NCBI GenBank assembly: GCA_030038715.1
Contig: JASHSO010000061.1
Location: 1-6,354, forward strand
Direction: 5' to 3'
Source: Streptosporangiaceae bacterium
GTDB taxonomy: Bacteria > Actinomycetota > Actinomycetes > Streptosporangiales > Streptosporangiaceae
DNA: 6,354 nt
Shown here: one piece after another, positions 1-6,354 of the stretch
Position numbering within the stretch: the stretch's first letter is position 1
Layout of the letters: each line of letters starts with the position of its first letter
Notes under the pieces: generated by a model
Database searches by the model: none
Seen by the model: the letters and a program-made list of their open reading frames with translations, nothing else
What the model was told of the DNA's origin: nothing
Position numbers and translations under genes: made by a program

Positions 1-178
1 ATTATTATCGTTTTGTCACCAGCCGGGAACGGCTCAGGGGGCCGCCGCCGGGTATGTACGGGTCCGGTCAGCGGATTGTTATGGCCCCGAGTCCGGCCGT
101 CGGCCGGTTCGTCATCTCTCCGCGACGAGTCGTGCTGCCAGCCGGTCGGCCAGCGACGAGGCCGTAGACTCACCAGAC
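1..178. other. Non-coding leader upstream of valS
   Basis: No credible gene is seen here. A 62-codon frame from position 13 is Arg/Gly/Ser-rich, resembles no protein family I know, and overlaps the start of valS in another frame. The stretch begins AT-rich (about the first 18 bases) and then turns GC-rich. It contains a 15-bp odd palindrome at 93-107, a smaller GCCG-GT-CGGC palindrome at 141-150, and a -10-like box at 165-170. There is no T-box signature (no TGGNACCGCG-type antiterminator bulge), so valS does not appear to be tRNA-sensing controlled. The gene upstream lies outside the window. Confidence 0.6.
165..170 (+). promoter_or_regulatory. Probable -10 box of the valS promoter
   Basis: TAGACT fits the actinobacterial TANNNT -10 pattern. 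Its last T lies 8 nt before the valS GTG, so the expected transcription start falls on or within a base or two of the start codon. The intervening 8 bases contain no Shine-Dalgarno sequence, which is consistent with a leaderless mRNA. No good TTGAC-type -35 hexamer is visible 16-19 nt upstream, so the call rests on the -10 box and its spacing only. Confidence 0.45.
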
Positions 179-2839
179 GTGACCGGATCCGATCGCGTTG
201 AGCTGCCGCCGCAATACGTGCCCGCCGAGGTGGAGTCACGTCGCTACGAGGGCTGGGTCCAGGCTGGTTACTTCACGCCCGATCCCGCCTCGGCAGCTCC
301 CGCGTATACGATCGTGATCCCACCGCCCAACGTCACCGGGTCGCTGCACGTCGGGCACGCGCTCGATCACACCCTGATCGACGCGCTGGTGCGGCGGCGG
401 CGGATGCAGGGATACAACACGCTGTGGCTGCCCGGGATGGACCACGCCGGCATCGCCACCCAGAACGTGGTGGAGCGAGAGCTTGCCCGGGACGGGCTGT
501 CCCGGCACGACTTGGGCCGGGAAGCGTTCGTCGAGCGGGTCTGGCGATGGAAAGCGGAGTCCGGCGGCAAGATCCTCGGCCAGATGCGCAGGCTGGGTGA
601 CAGTGTCGACTGGAGCCGCGAGCGCTTCACGATGGATGCAGGCCTGTCCCGGGCCGTGCAGACGATCTTCAAGCGGCTGTACGACGATGGCCTCATCTAT
701 CGGGCCCAGCGGATCATCAACTGGTGCCCGCGCTGCCTGACCGCGCTGTCCGACATCGAAGTCGACCACTCCGACGACGAGGGCGAGCTGGTGTCGGTCC
801 GCTACGGCGACGGTGCCGATGCAGTCGTGGTCGCCACGACGCGGGTGGAGACCATGCTGGGCGACACTGCTGTGGCCGTGCACCCCGACGATCCGCGCTA
901 CACCGGCCTCGTCGGGCGCGGCATCGAACTGCCGCTGACCGGGCGGACGATCCCCGTGGTGGCCGACCCGCATGTCGACCCGGAGTTCGGCACCGGCGCC
1001 GTCAAGGTGACGCCCGCGCACGACCCCGACGACTTCGAGATCGGTCGTCGGCACGACCTGCCCAGCCTGGTTGTGATGGACGAACGGGGCGTGATCACCG
1101 CTCCCGGGCCGTTCCAGGGCTTGGACCGGTTCGAGGCCAGGCCTGCCGTGCTCGCCGCGCTGCGTGCAGACGGCAGGGTGGTGGCCGAGGAGCGGCCTTA
1201 CCTGCACGCCGTCGGGCACTGCTCGCGATGCGGCACCACCGTGGAGCCGCGGCTGTCGCTGCAGTGGTTCGTCAAGGTCGAGCCGCTGGCCAAGGCCGCA
1301 GGAGACGCGGTACGGGACGGCAGAGTCCGGATTTACCCGCAGGAGATGTCGGCACGCTACTTCGACTGGGTCGATGACATGCACGACTGGTGCATTAGCC
1401 GGCAGCTTTGGTGGGGCCACCGGATCCCGGTCTGGTATGGGCCTGGCGGCCAAGTGGTCTGCACCGGGCCGGACAGCGAGCCGCCGCAGGGCGATGGCTG
1501 GCAGCAGGACCCGGACGTCTTGGATACCTGGTTCTCCTCGGCGCTGTGGCCGTTCTCCACCCTCGGCTGGCCGGACGACACCGCCGACCTCCGTGCGTTC
1601 TACCCGACGAGCGTCCTGGTCACCGGCTACGACATCCTGTTCTTCTGGGTCGCCAGGATGATGCTGTTCGGCTTGTACGCCATGGCGAAGGCTGGCCCGG
1701 ACGAATCGGTCCCGTTCCGGCAGGTAGCACTGCACGGCTTGGTGCGCGATCAGTTCGGCAAGAAGATGTCCAAGACCCGGGGTAACACGGTAGACCCGCT
1801 GGACTGGATCGACAGGTTCGGCGCTGACGCCACCCGCTTCACCCTGGCCCGCGGGGCAACGCCTGGCGGCGACGTCGCGGTCAGCGAGGAATGGGTGGCC
1901 GGTTCGCGCAACTTCTGCAACAAGCTGTGGAACGCCGTCCGCTTCGCACAGCTGAACGGGGCTCTTGCCGGCCAAGGCCTGCCGGCGCCCGGCCAGCTCA
2001 CGGTTCCCGACCGCTGGATCCTGTCCCGGCTGGGCGCGGTCACCGCCGAGGTGGACGAGTTCTTCGAGCAGTTCGAGTTCGCCAAGGTCTGCGAGGCTCT
2101 GTACCACTTCGCCTGGGATGAAGTCTGCGACTGGTACCTCGAGCTGGCCAAGCCGGTGCTAACCGGCGCGGACACCGCCGCAGCCCTGGTGACCAGGCAG
2201 GTGCTCGGCGAGGTGCTCGACCGGCTGCTCCGGCTCATCCACCCGGTGCTGCCGTTCGTCACCGAGGAACTATGGACGGCGCTGACGGGTCGGGAGTCCG
2301 TACTCGTCGCCGACTGGCCAGGGCAGGTGGTGGACGGAGCGTCCGCCGAACCCGTGCTCGCCGCCGATCCGGCCGCCGAGGCGGAGATCGCCGCGCTGAT
2401 GCGCCTGGTGACCGAGGTCCGCAGATTCCGGTCCGATCAGGGGCTGCGGCCCGGCCAGCAGGTCCCGGCCAGACTGGCCGGGGTCGGCTCGACCCCGCTC
2501 GCGGCGCACGAGAGCCGGATCCGCGCGCTGCTGAGGCTGGGCGAGACCGGCGAGCGATTCACGCCCACCGCGTCGGTGCAAGCTGAGGGGGTGACCGTCG
2601 AACTCGACACCGCTGCGGGCCTGGATGTAGCGGCCGAGCGCAGGCGACTCGCCAAGGACCTAGCAGCCGCCAGGGCAGACGTCGAGGCGGCCGAGCGCAA
2701 GCTGGCCACTCGGGCTTTCCTCGAGCGGGCGCCGGCCGCCATCGTGCAGAAGAACAAGGACCGGCTGGCCGCCGCGCGGGACGAGGTTGGCAGGCTGGCC
2801 GAGCGACTCGCCGCGCTCGGAGGCGATGAGACGGCATGA
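179..2839 (+). CDS. valS: Valyl-tRNA synthetase (ValRS)
   Basis: Cytosolic class Ia enzyme that charges tRNA-Val with valine using ATP and hydrolyses mischarged Thr-tRNA. The 886 residues are a normal full length. In order: the [13 protein letters not shown] signature (HIGH motif at residues 57-60); CPRC at 183-186; the CP1 editing domain with [13 protein letters not shown] (220-232) and [14 protein letters not shown] (276-289); a second CxxC (348-351); [18 protein letters not shown] (403-420); [16 protein letters not shown] block near 479-490; the KMSKS loop as KMSKT (529-533); an anticodon-binding helical domain from about 610; and the C-terminal coiled-coil tRNA arm (about 815-883). The GTG at 179 is chosen because the family-typical [11 protein letters not shown] block begins at residue 9 and no in-frame ATG/GTG lies close upstream. 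There is no SD before it, so translation may be leaderless. The Thr in place of the last Ser of KMSKS is slightly unusual. The gene ends in an ATGA overlap with folC. Confidence 0.98.
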   Translation: MTGSDRVELPPQYVPAEVESRRYEGWVQAGYFTPDPASAAPAYTIVIPPPNVTGSLHVGHALDHTLIDALVRRRRMQGYNTLWLPGMDHAGIATQNVVERELARDGLSRHDLGREAFVERVWRWKAESGGKILGQMRRLGDSVDWSRERFTMDAGLSRAVQTIFKRLYDDGLIYRAQRIINWCPRCLTALSDIEVDHSDDEGELVSVRYGDGADAVVVATTRVETMLGDTAVAVHPDDPRYTGLVGRGIELPLTGRTIPVVADPHVDPEFGTGAVKVTPAHDPDDFEIGRRHDLPSLVVMDERGVITAPGPFQGLDRFEARPAVLAALRADGRVVAEERPYLHAVGHCSRCGTTVEPRLSLQWFVKVEPLAKAAGDAVRDGRVRIYPQEMSARYFDWVDDMHDWCISRQLWWGHRIPVWYGPGGQVVCTGPDSEPPQGDGWQQDPDVLDTWFSSALWPFSTLGWPDDTADLRAFYPTSVLVTGYDILFFWVARMMLFGLYAMAKAGPDESVPFRQVALHGLVRDQFGKKMSKTRGNTVDPLDWIDRFGADATRFTLARGATPGGDVAVSEEWVAGSRNFCNKLWNAVRFAQLNGALAGQGLPAPGQLTVPDRWILSRLGAVTAEVDEFFEQFEFAKVCEALYHFAWDEVCDWYLELAKPVLTGADTAAALVTRQVLGEVLDRLLRLIHPVLPFVTEELWTALTGRESVLVADWPGQVVDGASAEPVLAADPAAEAEIAALMRLVTEVRRFRSDQGLRPGQQVPARLAGVGSTPLAAHESRIRALLRLGETGERFTPTASVQAEGVTVELDTAAGLDVAAERRRLAKDLAAARADVEAAERKLATRAFLERAPAAIVQKNKDRLAAARDEVGRLAERLAALGGDETA

Positions 2840-4239
2840 CCGACTCCGCGCTCTGGCGGTTGCGCGAGGTCGAGAAGGAGATCTTCGCCCGCCGCCCCGA
2901 GCACTCGATCGACCCGTCGCTCGAGCGGATCACAGCGCTAGTGCGGCTGCTCGGCGATCCGCAGCGGGCCTACCCCGTCGTCCATATCACCGGTACCAAC
3001 GGCAAGACCTCCACCGCCCGGATGGCCGAGACCCTGCTGCGCGCGCGCGGCCTGCGGACCGGCCTGTTTACCAGCCCGCACCTGTCCGCGATCGGGGAGC
3101 GCATATGTGTCGACGGCCGACCGCTCGACGCCGACAGGTTCGTGGCTGCCTATGCGGAGATCAAGCCCTACCTGGACGTGGTAGACGGCTCGCACACGGT
3201 ACGGCTGTCGTTCTTCGAAGTGCTGACGGGCATGGCGTTCGCGGTATTCGCCGACGCGCCGGTTGACGTCTGCGTGCTTGAGGTCGGCATGGGCGGCACC
3301 TGGGACAGCACCAACGTCGCCGACGGGGCGGTCGCGGTGGTGACGCCGATATCCCTTGACCACGTCCGATATCTTGGCGGCACCGTGGCGGAGATCGCGG
3401 CCGACAAAGCGGGGATCATCAAGCCGGGCGCGATCGCAGTGCTCGCGCTGCAGCCTCCGGCAGCGGCCGAGGCGCTGCTGCGCAGAGTGGGCGAGGTCGG
3501 CGGGGTCGTCGCACGCGAGGGGATCGAGTTCGGGGTCGTAGACCGCGAGCTCGCCGTCGGCGGCCAGCAGGTCACAGTACGCGGCCTGCTCGGCGAGTAC
3601 CACGACCTCTACCTGCCGCTGTTTGGCGCGCACCAGGCCGCAAACCTGGCGTGCGCGGTCGCAGCTGTGGAGGCCTTCGCCAGGCCGCCGTCGGCCGACG
3701 ACCTCGGCGTCCAGCCGACCGCCCTGGACCCTGATCTGGTCCGCCGGGCCGTGGCCACGGTGACCTCGCCGGGCAGGCTCGAGGTCGTCCGGCGCAGCCC
3801 CGTCGTGATCGTGGATGCGGCGCACAATCCGGGCGGCATGATGGCCTCGGTCGCGGCGCTGACTGAGGCCTTCAGCTTTACGGTGCTGATCGGGATCCTG
3901 GCGGTGAGCGAGGACAAGGACGTGGCCGGCATCCTGGACGAGCTGGAGCCGCTAGTAGGCACGCTGGTGGTCACCGCTAACTCCTCGCCGCGCTCGATGG
4001 ACGTGGCCGAGCTAGCCGAGCTGGCGAGGGCGACGTTCGGCGCTGACCGGGTGATACCGGCCGCACGACTGGACGATGCCATCGAGATCGCCGTCGCGCT
4101 GGCGGACGAGGCCGATGCGGCGGGCGACGGAGAGCCCGGCGCCGCAGGCGTCCTGGTCACCGGCTCGGTGATCACGGCCGGCGACGCGCGCGTGCTGCTG
4201 GCAGCGGACGGATCGCGCGGCCCGGACGGTCAGCGGTGA
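2836..4239 (+). CDS. folC: Bifunctional dihydrofolate synthase / folylpolyglutamate synthase
   Basis: Mur-ligase-family enzyme of folate synthesis. It adds glutamate to dihydropteroate to give dihydrofolate, and extends the polyglutamate tail of folates, using ATP in the cytosol. The 467 residues fit actinobacterial FolC. Visible motifs: P-loop GTNGKTS at 53-59, TSPHL at 79-83, [10 protein letters not shown] at 126-135, [14 protein letters not shown] at 148-161, ISLDH at 172-176, and [10 protein letters not shown] at 189-198 with the probable carbamylated Lys191. The C-terminal domain carries GRLEVV (313-318), DAAHNPGG (327-334) and [12 protein letters not shown] (441 on). The ATG overlaps the valS stop (ATGA), indicating translational coupling. 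A GGAGG at 2819-2823 lies 12 nt upstream, a rather long spacing. It is probably co-transcribed with valS. Whether the enzyme has both activities cannot be read from sequence; bifunctionality is the usual bacterial state. Confidence 0.96.
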   Translation: MTDSALWRLREVEKEIFARRPEHSIDPSLERITALVRLLGDPQRAYPVVHITGTNGKTSTARMAETLLRARGLRTGLFTSPHLSAIGERICVDGRPLDADRFVAAYAEIKPYLDVVDGSHTVRLSFFEVLTGMAFAVFADAPVDVCVLEVGMGGTWDSTNVADGAVAVVTPISLDHVRYLGGTVAEIAADKAGIIKPGAIAVLALQPPAAAEALLRRVGEVGGVVAREGIEFGVVDRELAVGGQQVTVRGLLGEYHDLYLPLFGAHQAANLACAVAAVEAFARPPSADDLGVQPTALDPDLVRRAVATVTSPGRLEVVRRSPVVIVDAAHNPGGMMASVAALTEAFSFTVLIGILAVSEDKDVAGILDELEPLVGTLVVTANSSPRSMDVAELAELARATFGADRVIPAARLDDAIEIAVALADEADAAGDGEPGAAGVLVTGSVITAGDARVLLAADGSRGPDGQR

Positions 4240-4253
4240 ACGGCCGGCGTCTT

Positions 4254-4259
4254 AGGGAG
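4254..4259 (+). promoter_or_regulatory. Shine-Dalgarno of the DUF4233 gene
   Basis: AGGGAG lies 5 nt before the GTG at 4265 and decides that start. It sits in the 25-bp spacer after the folC stop. Confidence 0.7.
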
Positions 4260-4264
4260 CATTC

Positions 4265-4588
4265 GTGAAGCGGCTCTGCGCGACCGTGCTGATCATGGAG
4301 TCGATCGTCGTCGTGCTGGCGGTTCCGGTCTCGATTCACATTGATCACTTGGCGGCCCGCCCGGCCTGGACGACGGGCGGCATCGTCGTGGCTGCCGCCA
4401 TCGTGCTGGCCGTGCTCGCCCGGTTCGCTCTGCCGGTTACGCTAGTGGCGGGCAGCCTGCTGCAGGCATTCGTGATCGCCGCAGGCATTATCGTGCCTGT
4501 TATGTACCTTCTTGGGGCAATCTTTGCCGCGCTCTGGGGGATCGGCATCTGGCTCGGCTACCGGGTCGAGCACGCCGCCGGTCACTAG
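4265..4588 (+). CDS. DUF4233 family small membrane protein
   Basis: A 107-residue hydrophobic protein of unknown function. It matches the DUF4233 family in length, in its N-terminal wording (RLCATVLIMESIVV at 3-16, compare the family's RRLCATVLVLEA-type start), in the VPVMYLLGAIFAALW block (77-91) and in position directly after folC. About four membrane segments are suggested: roughly 7-25, 37-55, 58-77 and 79-98, leaving a short charged tail (RVEH). The GTG start is supported by AGGGAG 5 nt upstream. In Streptomyces and Mycobacterium a homologous gene sits between folC and ndk, so the context supports the assignment. It is probably the last gene of the valS-folC unit, since a GC-rich hairpin follows 12 nt after the stop. 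No catalytic residues can be pointed to and no function is claimed. Confidence 0.88.
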   Translation: MKRLCATVLIMESIVVVLAVPVSIHIDHLAARPAWTTGGIVVAAAIVLAVLARFALPVTLVAGSLLQAFVIAAGIIVPVMYLLGAIFAALWGIGIWLGYRVEHAAGH

Positions 4589-4600
4589 TTGCCAAAACGC

Positions 4601-4632
4601 TGGCCAACCGGCGTGCCCGGCCGCCGTGGCCA
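4601..4632 (+). terminator. GC-rich hairpin, possible terminator of the valS-folC-DUF4233 unit
   Basis: The left arm TGGCCA (4601-4606) pairs with TGGCCA (4627-4632). Then, after a 2-nt bulge (4607-4608), CGGCG (4609-4613) pairs with CGCCG (4622-4626). That is 11 pairs around an 8-nt loop, starting 12 nt after the DUF4233 stop. No U-tract follows, which is common among actinobacterial hairpins proposed as terminators but leaves its function uncertain. It could instead be an mRNA 3'-end stabiliser. Confidence 0.4.
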
Positions 4633-4683
4633 AGCTGCCGCGCTGTAGGCTGTGATTTCCGCAGGCCTCGAACGCGCCCTGAC

Positions 4684-4738
4684 GGAGTTACAGCGCGCTA
4701 GTAACCGGTCGCTGATGGTGCTGAAATGCAATGGTGGG
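4684..4738 (+). pseudogene. Possible remnant of the 5' end of ndk (tentative)
   Basis: Reading in the frame of position 4697, the codons give A-S-N-R-S-L-M-V-L-K-C-N-G-G. The typical actinobacterial Ndk start reads like S-E-R-T-L-V-L-L-K-P-D-G-V. Ser, Arg, two Leu, Lys and Gly align, with conservative changes at several others. An SD-like GGAG (4684-4687) lies 9 nt before the codon (GCT, 4697) where the start codon would be. The location, between the DUF4233 gene and mreB, is where ndk sits in related genomes. Against this: the match is only about 13 residues, the key Pro-Asp are Cys-Asn, no later Ndk motif (such as NxxHGSDS) is visible in any frame, and only about 275 bp remain before mreB, less than a whole ndk. 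Chance similarity is quite possible. Confidence 0.2.
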
Positions 4739-4767
4739 CTGGGCTTAACCCGCCATTGGCACCATTG
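4729..4767. repeat. Nested inverted and direct repeat cluster upstream of mreB
   Basis: CAATGGTGGG (4729-4738) can pair with CCCGCCATTG (4749-4758), 10 pairs including one G-U, around a 10-nt loop. The inner 8 bases CAATGGTG (4729-4736) are also a perfect inverted repeat of CACCATTG (4760-4767), so two mutually exclusive hairpins share one left arm. The right side is a direct repeat of CCATTGGC (4753-4760 and 4762-4769), and ATGGTG also occurs at 4715-4720. It could be an operator or an RNA structure; no regulator is identifiable. Confidence 0.4.
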
Positions 4768-4810
4768 GCGGCAGCGGTGCGTTGGACCTCCCGGACGGGA
4801 CGTTCAGCGT

Positions 4811-4828
4811 CGCCGGTGCGGACCGGCG
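4811..4828. repeat. Perfect 7-bp inverted repeat, 4-nt loop
   Basis: CGCCGGT (4811-4817) and ACCGGCG (4822-4828) flank the loop GCGG. It lies 147 nt before the mreB start. No U-tract follows, so it is not a classical terminator. GC-rich sequence produces such stems often, and significance is uncertain. Confidence 0.35.
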
Positions 4829-4956
4829 CGGTGCCGGCAGGCAACCAGCTTGCCACCGCGCGACTGCCGACCGGGTGTACCGCTGCTGGATGGCGCGAAC
4901 GGTAGCGCCCGCGGTGCACGGTACGAAAAACTCAGGTTACCTGGCAAGATTCGGCT

Positions 4957-4962
4957 GGAAGG
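4957..4962 (+). promoter_or_regulatory. Shine-Dalgarno of mreB
   Basis: GGAAGG lies 12 nt before the ATG at 4975, a longer spacing than usual. No better site precedes the next in-frame ATG (5008), so the upstream ATG is kept as the start. Confidence 0.5.
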
Positions 4963-4974
4963 TTCTCGTTCCCC

Positions 4975-6006
4975 ATGAGCAACGCGCTGGCGTTTCTGGG
5001 CCGCGACATGGCCGTCGACCTTGGCACCGCGAACACCCTGGTCTACGTCAGGGGCCGCGGGATCGTACTCAATGAACCGTCCGTCGTAGCGCTGAACACC
5101 AATACCGGCCAGATCGTGGCCGTCGGCGTCGAGGCGAAGCGCATGATCGGCCGCACTCCCGGCAACATCGTCGCCGTCAGGCCGCTCAAGGACGGCGTGA
5201 TTGCGGATTTCGACGTGACCGAGCGAATGCTGCGGTACTTCATCCAGAAGGTGCACCGACGGACTCACCTGGCCAAGCCGCGGATCGTCATCGCGGTCCC
5301 GAGCGGGATAACCGGAGTTGAGCAGAGCGCGGTGAAGGAGGCCGGTCACCAGGCGGGTGCCCGCCGGGTGTACATCATCGAGGAACCGATGGCTGCGGCG
5401 ATAGGCGCGGGCCTGCCGGTCAACGAACCGACCGGTAACATGGTCGTTGACATCGGTGGCGGCACCACGGAGGTCGCGGTCATCTCGCTTGGTGGCATCG
5501 TCACATCGCAGTCGATCCGAGTTGGCGGCGACGAGCTCGATCAGGCGATCATCAATTTCGGCAAGAAGGAGTACTCCTTGATGCTCGGCGAGCGGACCGC
5601 CGAGGAGATCAAGATCTCGCTCGGTTCGGCTTATCCGGCGGCAGACGAGCCGAATGCCGAAATCCGCGGCCGGGACCTGGTCAGCGGGCTGCCCAAGACA
5701 ATCGTGATATCAGCCGAGGAGATCAGGCGGGCCATCGAAGAACCGCTGAGCGTGATTGTGGATGCAGTCAAGACGACCCTCGACAAGTGCCCGCCGGAGC
5801 TGGCGGGTGACGTGATGGACAGGGGCATCGCGCTGACAGGCGGCGGCGCTCTGCTGCGCGGCCTCGACGAGCGGCTGCGGGAAGAGACCGGCATGCCCAT
5901 CCACCTGACCGATAACCCGCTGGACTGCGTTGCCCTGGGCACCGGCAAATGTGTTGAGGACTTCGACACCCTGCAACAAGTCCTGGTTCCCGAATCCAGG
6001 CGTTAA
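4975..6006 (+). CDS. mreB: Rod-shape-determining protein MreB (bacterial actin)
   Basis: ATP-binding actin-like protein that forms membrane-associated filaments and directs cell-wall synthesis. In actinobacteria such as Streptomyces it is mainly needed for spore-wall integrity rather than rod shape. The 343 residues are full length. Motifs: a short hydrophobic N-terminus (ALAFLG, 4-9) before [21 protein letters not shown] (9-29, phosphate-1 loop 15-21); [14 protein letters not shown] (67-79); VPSGITGVE (108-116); [13 protein letters not shown] (136-148, containing the catalytic-Glu segment); [13 protein letters not shown] (157-169, phosphate-2 loop); GERTAEEIK (205-213); and [15 protein letters not shown] (287-301, adenosine motif). 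A Gly at 196 in [12 protein letters not shown] replaces the usual hydrophobic residue of that helix, a minor oddity. It probably starts a new transcription unit continuing into mreC. The single ATG in good context, with GGAAGG upstream, fixes the start. Confidence 0.97.
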   Translation: MSNALAFLGRDMAVDLGTANTLVYVRGRGIVLNEPSVVALNTNTGQIVAVGVEAKRMIGRTPGNIVAVRPLKDGVIADFDVTERMLRYFIQKVHRRTHLAKPRIVIAVPSGITGVEQSAVKEAGHQAGARRVYIIEEPMAAAIGAGLPVNEPTGNMVVDIGGGTTEVAVISLGGIVTSQSIRVGGDELDQAIINFGKKEYSLMLGERTAEEIKISLGSAYPAADEPNAEIRGRDLVSGLPKTIVISAEEIRRAIEEPLSVIVDAVKTTLDKCPPELAGDVMDRGIALTGGGALLRGLDERLREETGMPIHLTDNPLDCVALGTGKCVEDFDTLQQVLVPESRR

Positions 6007-6070
6007 CTGCAGTGGGGCGCAGCCCAGTCCGGCGACCGCCGGCAGGCGGCGAGGGGACGGGCAGCAGGCG

Positions 6071-6075
6071 AGGTG
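6071..6075 (+). promoter_or_regulatory. Shine-Dalgarno deciding the mreC start
   Basis: AGGTG (within GAGGTG) lies 6 nt before the GTG at 6082. An in-frame GTG at 6073 is part of this SD itself and has a poorer upstream site, so 6082 is preferred. Confidence 0.6.
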
Positions 6076-6081
6076 ATCGGA

Positions 6082-6354
6082 GTGCGGGACACACGGCGGA
6101 CACGCCTTGTCCTGATCGTGCTCCTCGTCGCCGCGCTCGTGCTGATCGCCGTCGACTACGGCGATGGCTCCTCCTCCGTGCTGCGCACGATGCGGAACGC
6201 GAGCGGGGCGGTGTTCGGCGCCGCTGAGCACGCGGCGAGCTCGGTCGCTGACTTCTTTGACCATTCCGGGTCCACCAGCCAGGTCGCTTCGCTGCAGCGC
6301 GAAGTCGCACAGTTGCGTACCGAACTGAGCGCGGCGCAGCTCAGCAAGTCTGAG
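6082..6354 (+). CDS. mreC: Rod-shape-determining protein MreC, N-terminal part (cut by window end)
   Basis: The bitopic membrane protein MreC acts as a periplasm-side (here extracytoplasmic) scaffold linking MreB and MreD to the elongation PBP. The visible 91 residues begin (M)RDTRRTRLVLIVLL, a typical actinobacterial MreC start. There is a short basic cytoplasmic stretch, one membrane segment at about 8-25, then a small-residue linker and the beginning of the dimerising coiled coil (QVASLQREVAQLRTELSAAQL, about 67-87). The beta-domain core lies beyond the window. The gene follows mreB by 75 bp; a 5-bp stem with GACC loop (6029-6042) in that spacer is too weak to be a terminator, so co-transcription with mreB is likely. 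GTG at 6082 is chosen over 6073 because of the SD GAGGTG. Confidence 0.9.
   Translation, partial: MRDTRRTRLVLIVLLVAALVLIAVDYGDGSSSVLRTMRNASGAVFGAAEHAASSVADFFDHSGSTSQVASLQREVAQLRTELSAAQLSKSE

Larger units (their letters stand above)
4589..4974. other. 386-bp intergenic region where ndk is usually found
   Basis: No intact gene is supported on either strand. It contains a GC-rich hairpin just after the DUF4233 stop (4601-4632), a weak TAGGCT -10-like box (4646-4651, no matching -35), a cluster of nested inverted and direct repeats (4715-4769), a perfect 7-bp hairpin with loop GCGG (4811-4828), a 5-bp stem GGCAA/TTGCC (4840-4854) and a 5-bp stem GGCGC/GCGCC (4892-4909). A CAAGAT -10-like box at 4945-4950 is near mreB but also lacks a -35. 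The mreB promoter probably lies in this stretch. An open frame at 4652-4978 is Arg-, Trp- and His-rich with third positions less GC-rich than its neighbours, so it is not called as a gene. Part of it may be a decayed ndk start. Confidence 0.65.

Noticed and set aside
1..178. T-box riboswitch ahead of an aminoacyl-tRNA synthetase gene
   Set aside because: No T-box core sequence or antiterminator/terminator pair is visible, and the -10 box near the start codon leaves no room for a leader.
13..201. 62-codon + strand open frame overlapping the valS start
   Set aside because: It is Arg/Gly/Ser-rich with no family likeness, and it overlaps valS in another frame.
236..2107. 623-codon open frame antisense to valS
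   Set aside because: Long antisense frames are expected opposite GC-rich genes with strong third-position bias. The translation is Pro/Arg/His/Val-rich low-complexity text with no recognisable domain, and valS is unmistakable.
2836..2839. ATGA overlap of valS and folC as a novel feature
   Set aside because: This is ordinary translational coupling in actinobacterial operons.
2938..3825. 295-codon open frame antisense to folC
   Set aside because: This is a shadow of the folC codon pattern, with no motif and no start-site support.
4961..4974. GGTTCTCGTTCC resembling a tRNA T-arm
   Set aside because: There is no acceptor stem, anticodon arm or D-arm in the right places; the match is to the T-arm consensus only in part.
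4652..4978. 108-codon + strand open frame ending in an ATGA overlap with the mreB start
   Set aside because: Composition is unlike its neighbours (many Arg, Trp, His, Cys; third positions mixed), it has no SD before its GTG and no family resemblance apart from the short Ndk-like patch. The ATGA overlap is probably chance.
6029..6042. Small hairpin between mreB and mreC as a terminator
   Set aside because: Only 5 bp with no U-tract, and the mreBC genes are normally co-transcribed.

Overview
This window reads as ordinary chromosomal DNA from a high-GC Gram-positive bacterium, most likely a MreB-containing, possibly mycelial or sporulating actinobacterium. The reasons are the high GC content (about two thirds by eye), strong G/C preference at third codon positions, GTG starts, actinobacterial protein wording in MreB and in the small DUF4233 protein, and the gene order valS - folC - DUF4233 - mreB - mreC. 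The same order is known from Streptomyces and, without mre, from Mycobacterium. All genes lie on the + strand.

Layout. Positions 1-178 are a non-coding leader with a good -10-like box just upstream of valS. Then come valS (179-2839, valyl-tRNA synthetase) and folC (2836-4239, dihydrofolate/folylpolyglutamate synthase), which overlap by an ATGA. A DUF4233 small membrane protein (4265-4588) follows after 25 bp with its own Shine-Dalgarno sequence. A GC-rich hairpin at 4601-4632 probably closes this first transcription unit. Positions 4589-4974 (386 bp) carry no convincing intact gene. Then comes mreB (4975-6006), a 75-bp spacer, and the 5' part of mreC (from 6082, running off the window).

The first unit combines a translation enzyme (ValRS), one-carbon cofactor synthesis (FolC) and an uncharacterised membrane protein. 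Their linkage is conserved in actinobacteria but no shared pathway is evident. The second unit is the start of the cell-shape cluster: MreB filaments and the membrane-anchored scaffold MreC act together in positioning peptidoglycan synthesis, and mreD, a class B PBP and rodA would be expected further downstream.

The main anomaly is the gap before mreB. In related genomes ndk (nucleoside diphosphate kinase) normally sits between the DUF4233 gene and mreB, and here no intact ndk can be read. One frame holds a short stretch (about residues 16-28 of an open frame starting at 4652) resembling the Ndk N-terminus with an SD-like GGAG at the right distance, so a decayed ndk is possible but unproven. 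The gap also holds nested inverted and direct repeats that could be regulatory. I see no mobile element, CRISPR array, tRNA, rRNA or novel multi-gene system in this window.
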